From Membranipora membranacea (taxonomy: Eukaryota > Bryozoa > Gymnolaemata > Cheilostomatida > Membraniporidae): a DNA stretch of 64,000 nt. Made by a program: the position numbers and the translations under genes. The notes under the pieces were generated by a model. The model was given only the letters and a program-made list of their open reading frames with translations, searched no databases and was not told where the DNA came from. Positions 1-64,000 of the stretch are shown piece by piece. The stretch lies in contig OU612068.1 in NCBI GenBank assembly GCA_914767715.1, forward strand, positions 2,542,001 through 2,606,000. The letters run 5' to 3'. Numbering within the stretch: the stretch's first letter is position 1; each line of letters begins with the position of its first letter.

Positions 1-658
1 TGGTCACTGTCGGTTGCCGTTGCCTTTCGCCCATCAAAGTTACAACCATGATGATGCATTAATATGCACCTTTTATGTTGGCAGGCAATATTATCACCTT
101 GGTGGTAAGAGTTTTTCCATAATAATATATCAAAGAAATTGAACTGTGCCAAACCCATTGACACTTTTCAGGTGTATCTGTTTCTGTTTACATTAACATT
201 ACGGAAACTTTTTTGTAATGTACAACGCTGGATGACACCTTCCAATGGGCTTTTTTTTTCGCAATAAAGCCTTATTCAAAGGCCCCACAAATCAGGATTG
301 GGGATTGAGATAAGGCTCAGTTTGATCAAGCCTGTATTGACAAGCTTGTCAAGCCAGGTTAAGTTTGATCCAATTTGCCAGCAGTTGAATAGAAGGGGGG
401 GGGGGGTCATTCAAATAACGCCCCTGTTTGATTTAGGTGTTTTTGCTTAGCTGCAGCTTATTAGTAAGCACAGAGTGGTCTGCTCATGTAAAGTTCTCCT
501 TGCCAGTTGGGTATCATGGCCTTTCATAATTAGGTGTCTGGTGGTGAATCTATGTAAAACTGAAATTGTGTCCTCTTTCTCATAATTAGCTGTCCAATGA
601 GAATGATCATAAATGTGATGTTTTAGCTAATACACTTTGATGATTTGATAGGTAAGAA

Positions 659-751
659 CATGCATCTGGATGATATACCTAATATTTCAGCAAGTTCAAA
701 TGGTCATTTGCAAGAAATTGCTGAGATCTTTGGATTTACCAACCCGCTGGT
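659..751 (+). CDS. Possible exon of an unidentified upstream gene
   Basis: An open stretch from an ATG at 659 reads MHLDDIPNISASSNG and continues to GFTNPL, where it meets a good donor (GTAAGG at 752). Residue composition is protein-like and an in-frame TAA lies just upstream. No domain is recognised and no clear partner exon was found, so it may be chance. Confidence 0.22.
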
Positions 752-1205
752 AAGGCAAGTGTCCTGTGATGATGTTTGTTGGTGATCAATGAATCAGGTT
801 TAGTTCATTTTTAATTGTTGTGATGATGAGATGATGTCTTGATGAGTCAAGACATTGAACTTTATTTATCTGGACATATGCTGCATAAAGTATGTCAATA
901 AATAATGTGAGAAAAAACACCAGCCATCCACATCACCATCATCTACATCACCTAGCAACAAATGACAGGCACCATCATAAAACCACGACCTTCCCTAAAT
1001 CCATCACTGCTCTTTGCAGAAAAAGCCTATTTTATAAATACGCATAAATACGTTAATGCCTTCTTATTTATTGCTTCTTTTATTTTTTGTTGTTTTCACA
1101 TGGTCTCATTTGCTTCATGCATTGATCGGTGGTTAATAAAGTTCATAATATTTTGCTTGCATCTTTTTTAACCGCATTTTGCTCTCTCGCTGTCTGGCTT
1201 TCTGT

Positions 1206-1250
1206 ATCATAGGACTGCCACAGTTCCTGACTCTGTGGCAGTCCTATGAT
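1206..1250. repeat. Perfect 18-bp hairpin
   Basis: ATCATAGGACTGCCACAG (1206-1223) is repeated as its exact reverse complement at 1233-1250 with a 9-base loop. Partial pairing extends outward (CTGTAT/ATACAG). It may be a tiny fold-back element or a structured RNA; it lies outside any gene found here. Confidence 0.85.
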
Positions 1251-1312
1251 CTGAATACAGGATCGCTGCCGCAAAAAAATCTTAGAGTGTAACATGTGGA
1301 GAAAGTTTGTCC

Positions 1313-1402
1313 CCTCTGTGGTGGCGGAGGGATATTGCAGATGTTTGGTATTGCAACGCTGTCATATCAAACATTTGCAATATCCCTCCGCCACCACAGA
1401 GG
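1313..1402. repeat. Fold-back element, copy 1
   Basis: A 39-base arm starting CCTCTGTGGTGGCGGAGGGA (1313-1351) is matched by its reverse complement at 1364-1402 with two mismatches. The outer sequence AACATG also recurs inverted. A shorter relative with the same GTTCCCTCTGTGGT and GAGGGATAT words lies at 31033-31085, so this is a repeated hairpin element, MITE-like. Confidence 0.75.
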
Positions 1403-3731
1403 TAACATGACATGTTAAACCACGTTATTATTATTATTATGACTTTTAATATTATAATTGTATCATTATAACTGTCCTCGGTTCTATGGTAAGAGGAAAA
1501 TTCTTTATCTCAATTTTGTCACGGTTAGCACTATATGGTCTTTGTGCAGACTATTGAATATCTAGGTGAGTGATAATTTTGAAGCTCAGAACTTGAATTA
1601 ATTTCGTACAGAAATTCAAACAGTAGAAAAAAAAGCCGGGGGGGGGGGGGGGCCCTTATTCATTTGAAAGTTCTCATAATAAACTTGTGTAATTGGATTT
1701 TAGCGACTGATTTTATTGATTAATTTTCACATGTCTTCATGTTCAAAGGCTAACCATGGGTGTGTAATAGTAATATCAGCACCACTGTGTTGCAGTATTT
1801 TAATAACTCTCTTATCTAACTCTAAGGACACCACACCATCAATAGCCATCTGCCATCTTGGCTATCATTCATTCAGTCATATTGTGTGTCAATAACCAAA
1901 CCAGCAAAAGGCGTCTGTATTATCAATATATTATATTTTCCATTTTTATTCTGGTGCAGATTAAGTCCGGGACTTTTATCCAGAAATAAAAAATTGTTTG
2001 AGTAGGTTTTCTTAGAATATTTTTGTGTAAACAAACAAGCAGTTTTTCTATCATTGCCGTCTGTTTTATTGAGCACAATATTTTTGATTTTACCTAGCAG
2101 CAGCCACTCAACGTTTTTAAGTCACATAAAATACTGTGACAATAAATGTCCATCTAGTTGAGATTGAGACTCTCTGCAGATACGGCTTGTATTGCATTCT
2201 ACGAAGAAATATTTTAACTATATGGAATAGCATTTCCAAAGCAAAAAACTGTTACTTTTTGGCTACCCCACCCATCATCATTAAATATTTGCAGAAATAA
2301 ATTGATATTCTTTGAAAATCTATGAAAAATTTAAATATTTGATCCAATCATACCCACTCAAAAACTGCGTAGAAAACAATATCACGCAATTGTCCAAATT
2401 TCAGCACCCTGTGATAAATAAGGGCAAGAAAATTAGTTTCAGCACAGTCTAAAATCTCTTGAATTATGGTCACATTTTTCTTTCTGTAGGTATCTTATGT
2501 ATATCTGAAAGTTGAAATTGTAATAATTAACAAAAGCCAGGAGGAGATACTCGGGGGCAGGCGTTAATTTGTTTCTGTGACCGAGAATTCAACTATGCAA
2601 GGCGGAATGGCTTCAACTTGGGTTGTCATTTTTTTACTGGTTTTTTAATTAATCATTTTTAGGAACGTTTTTCATATCTTGGCAAGGCAAACTTCGAGAT
2701 AGATAATTGTAAATATGCTTCCCAAAGAGATGCATGATGAATGAGCGTGTGTCTCTACTCTACAGTGCTGCTACACAGATGAATCATGCACATTGAGATT
2801 CACGAAGTTTGTAGGATAGCTCAAGATTAGTTTCCTGAGCTATCTTTATCGCTACCATCAAAGCTATTATCACAACAGCCAATACTTTCATCTGACCGAA
2901 ATAACGTTGCGTTGTGACAAGTCATGTGACCTGCAGGGAGCCATCAGAACAAGTAAATAAACAAAAGAGCATTTTATTTCTGGCTATATCTCGAGAAGTA
3001 ATGTGCATCTATCCTTAAAATTTAACAATATGCAATCTAATGTGAAAGTAAGAAGGTGATCGATCAATTAGCCCAGAAGTTATGAGTGAAAAACCATGGA
3101 GAGAAGCATGTGGTAGTGTTGCTTTGGTGTATATTGAAGAAACAGGCTGCAAGATTGACTTGGAGTGTGACATAAGAATGGGCATTGACTCATAACACCT
3201 CATATACTTTATTCATCGTAAGCTCTTATCTGAGCTGTTTCAATTTTGTACACATTGACAACTTTTCTCCACCAAGCCCACTTGGACAAAATGACATAGA
3301 AATCTGTGGAGCTACACGTTGCTTGTTTAATATTACTAGAGCTTAGCCGTGGATGCTGCCACGTTATTGATATGTACTGGTGCGTCAGCTGGTGCTGCCT
3401 CTGGTAGCAGTTTGTCACTGCTTGACTGATGCTTCTCAGATGGCATGGCATCATCAGGATATTTTGTGGCACCATCTCCAAATTTTCCTGTGGCAGACAA
3501 TCGTAGTAATATTGACTTTGGGATTTACTTTGAACTAAACTTTCGATGCTTGAAAACATATGGTCTGAATATGACATTTGTATTTAGTTATTGACATCGC
3601 CGTGTTGTTAGCTAATTTGCTTGTCAATCTAATTGTACGTCATTACTGACATGTGATTTTTCTACTTCATGGTACCCCTCTCTGGCAGCACTTCACGGGC
3701 CAAGTGTACAATCAAGGTACAGTGTATCAGG

Positions 3732-3740
3732 TATATAAAG
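3732..3740 (+). promoter_or_regulatory. TATA box of the giant gene
   Basis: TATATAAAG lies 62 bases before the start codon at 3802. With the usual TATA-to-start distance of about 30 bases, transcription would begin near 3762-3765 and the 5' leader would be about 40 bases. The frame of the ATG is closed upstream by an in-frame TGA, so this is the first ATG in frame. A single strong TATA box fits a tissue-restricted gene (inference). Confidence 0.5.
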
Positions 3741-3801
3741 TCAGTGCTGACGCAGGTTACCTGCACAGCTAATCTTTGTGGCATCAAAGAATCTGATCAT
3801 C

Positions 3802-61927
<58,126 letters not shown>

Positions 61928-64000
61928 AACGAAAGCTTCTTCTGGACCATGAGATAAAATTGAACCCGGAATCTGGAACAAATGTTTGGACTTTCAAGCA
62001 ATCAAGCTTGGACATTCTTCTGTTGGTCGCTAGAGTGAGTGTTGAGTTCTTCATAGCACCGACGATATCAGCATACACTCTAGCATTGAGGAGATAATCA
62101 CACACTGTAAATATAGACTGGCCTTGGGACACCATTCAATCCCTCCTCTTCTACAACAATAACTACAGGATTTATTTACCCAGCAGCTCAACTAAATTTA
62201 CTTACTTCAATCAGTCTTACCAAAGAAGCGCTATTGACAATCCATGAGCTATCAATTTAAAATTCTAACATATAAAAACAACCTAGAATTGGGTTCCCCT
62301 CAATTTCAGCGTTGCAATCTTTAACATCGACCATTTAGATTCACCCGGCTTCTGAAACCTTCATTAAACAACAAACACCACAGAATTGCCTATCCTCATA
62401 AAATATTTTTACAAATTTACTGAAAAGCCATATATTGTGTGAGCTGCCCAATATTTGGCTAAATAGCTAAGTTTTTGTTGTCTTCCTCCCGCAAGGTAAA
62501 TCAATATGTGCCTGTAGACTTGGTGAACTTTGTCCTTAAAAGTTTATTTTTATGAGATCAAAGGGAAGGCAACTTAACAAAATGACAGCTCTTCTCTCTT
62601 AAAAGCAATGTAAACAGCATCACGTTTTATCTCTCCAACAGAATTCATTCTGCCTAAGTAAATACTCTCCCTCCTACTCCCAGCACCTTAACTATTGAAT
62701 CAACTTCAGTACACATTTAAAACATACCTGTACTTTGACAGAGTAACATAATGGCGGTCTATTTAAAAAAAATATTTTGATTAACAAACTGATTGATTAT
62801 TTTATTGTTTTGTCTAGTTCAGGGCCAGTCTATCTTTCTATGTCTGATTTTGCTTCTCAAAGATTTTCATCCATATCCGTCCCGTTGTAGCTCCCTCACA
62901 AGTGCTAGCCACCCTGTGGGTTACGTATCAAAATATTGTTATACCTATTTGACCATTAAAGAGATTGGCTCTTATGTAAGATGATATTTTGTTTTAGTAA
63001 GGCCAGCAAAAATCAGCTGTGAGATCTGTATCAGTAAAAGTCACACAAAGAAGTCATCATGCTACTCGTGCTTTATAGCTGACACAGATCAAATGTAGCA
63101 GTTTTTCTGGCCTAATACATCTAGTTTTCTACTTGAGGCATACAACAATATTTTTTGTATCCTGTCGATGTGATTTCTAATATAGTACATGTTTGCAAAC
63201 AAAAATTCAGTGAATCTTCCTTGGCCTCATTGAGTCCAATATATTGAAAAAGATGATTGGTTTGTCTCCGAAATACTTTGAGATGCTACCTTTGTATACA
63301 GCCTTGCATGCATAAATACAGTACAGGTTGGCTATCTTAAACCAGGGAGGGTGGGGCAGCCCTCCCTGCTTAAACTAACATGAGAAGCCTCACAATAAAA
63401 AACTGATGATTGGTAGCGTAGGAAATCCTGGGAAAATCAGACAAGGGATGCAACTCCAAACTCATACAGAGTGGACAAATTGACTTCTGTCTTCTCACCT
63501 TATCTAGGCCATATGTCTGAGGGTGGCCGAGGGTAGTGTTATTAAATAGCATATGTTTCAATGATATCTTATGGAATGATATGAATATGTTACACTCATA
63601 GACTTAATAATAATAATATTAAGTCTATGGTTACACTATTATTGAAGAGTTTTATAATAAAACAATGTAAGTAAGTAACTTGTTGTAATAAAAAGTGGAG
63701 GAGTCATTGAAGGATTGAGTCACTGATATCAGTAGATTGAGACGCCAATATCTGTGCATATAGTACTGATAACATGGGTTGGAGTCACTGATAACAATAA
63801 GTAGAGTATACATATCACATGTCTCAAACAATCAATTCGATGATACTATGAAATAGTATGTGAGTAATTTGATAATAATACAAATATAAGTGGCCAACTG
63901 TGATGACTCTTGAAAGTGTACCAAGCATCCAGTATTCGTCTCGTACAGTTCAGCTTCTTAGAAAGGGAACTTGATGGCCAGCAGCAGCAGCTCAGAATAA
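61928..64000. other. 3' flank of the giant gene
   Basis: Begins with the 3' UTR. Candidate poly(A) signals are ATTAAA at 62363-62368 and AATAAA near 63657; neither can be chosen from sequence alone. A CATAGACTTAATA / TATTAAGTCTATG hairpin lies at about 63598-63629. Short repeats of GGAGTCACTGATA type occur near 63700-63800. No gene is recognised. Confidence 0.4.

Larger units (their letters stand above)
1..3731. other. Upstream flank without an identified gene
   Basis: AT-rich sequence with two poly-G tracts (near 397-407 and 1637-1652), a TTA microsatellite (about 1424-1440), two hairpins described separately, and scattered short open frames without recognisable domains. Two plus-strand pieces look like possible exons of an unknown gene: 659-751 (open, followed by GTAAGG) and about 2663-2740 (after a TTTTTAG acceptor, ending in TGA). 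Neither can be named. Confidence 0.4.

Noticed and set aside
3209-3577. 122-codon minus-strand frame upstream of the giant gene
   Set aside because: Composition is not domain-like, no cysteine or motif pattern is seen, and no partner exon or promoter was found.

Overview
This is animal nuclear DNA, probably from a non-bilaterian or other invertebrate metazoan. It is AT-rich, with GT-AG introns, short phase-1 exons, tRNA-derived SINEs, a LINE and hAT-like elements. The mix of WSC, ShKT, VWD, calcium-binding EGF, follistatin/Kazal and antistasin-like modules would suit a cnidarian or a sponge, but I cannot fix the phylum from the sequence.

One giant plus-strand gene fills about 58 kb (3802-61927). 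I reconstructed 71 coding exons by following splice sites, reading phase and cysteine spacing; they join to 10,554 nt, about 3,517 residues. The predicted secreted protein reads: signal peptide (3802-3871), nine WSC domains in 18 exons (4249-16388), two ShKT domains (16621-17655), a VWD-C8-TIL unit (17900-21877), about 40 EGF-like domains, mostly calcium-binding (22215-59062), follistatin/Kazal-like modules with one TSP1 repeat between them (59361-61034), and a C-terminal cystine knot (61308-61927). A TATA box lies 70 bases before the ATG. The VWD/C8/TIL and cystine-knot parts are those used by von Willebrand factor, gel-forming mucins and SCO-spondin to build disulfide-linked polymers, so a large matrix, mucus or clotting-type polymer is the likely product (inference).

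Two large introns carry opposite-strand genes. Intron 56 (39179-45312) holds two paralogous three-exon genes for small secreted cysteine-rich peptides with an antistasin-like core. Intron 64 (50033-58939) holds two paralogous IAP-family genes, each with two BIR domains. The LINE, fold-back elements, SINEs and satellites also sit in introns or in the flanks.

The most unusual points are: a 35-bp satellite of exactly 51 units that has amplified the 5' splice site of exon 60; a four-WSC block duplication visible in matched exon lengths; the nested antistasin-like pair; and a 447-bp element inserted in the A-box region of a SINE. The flanks (1-3731 and 61928-64000) hold no gene I can name.
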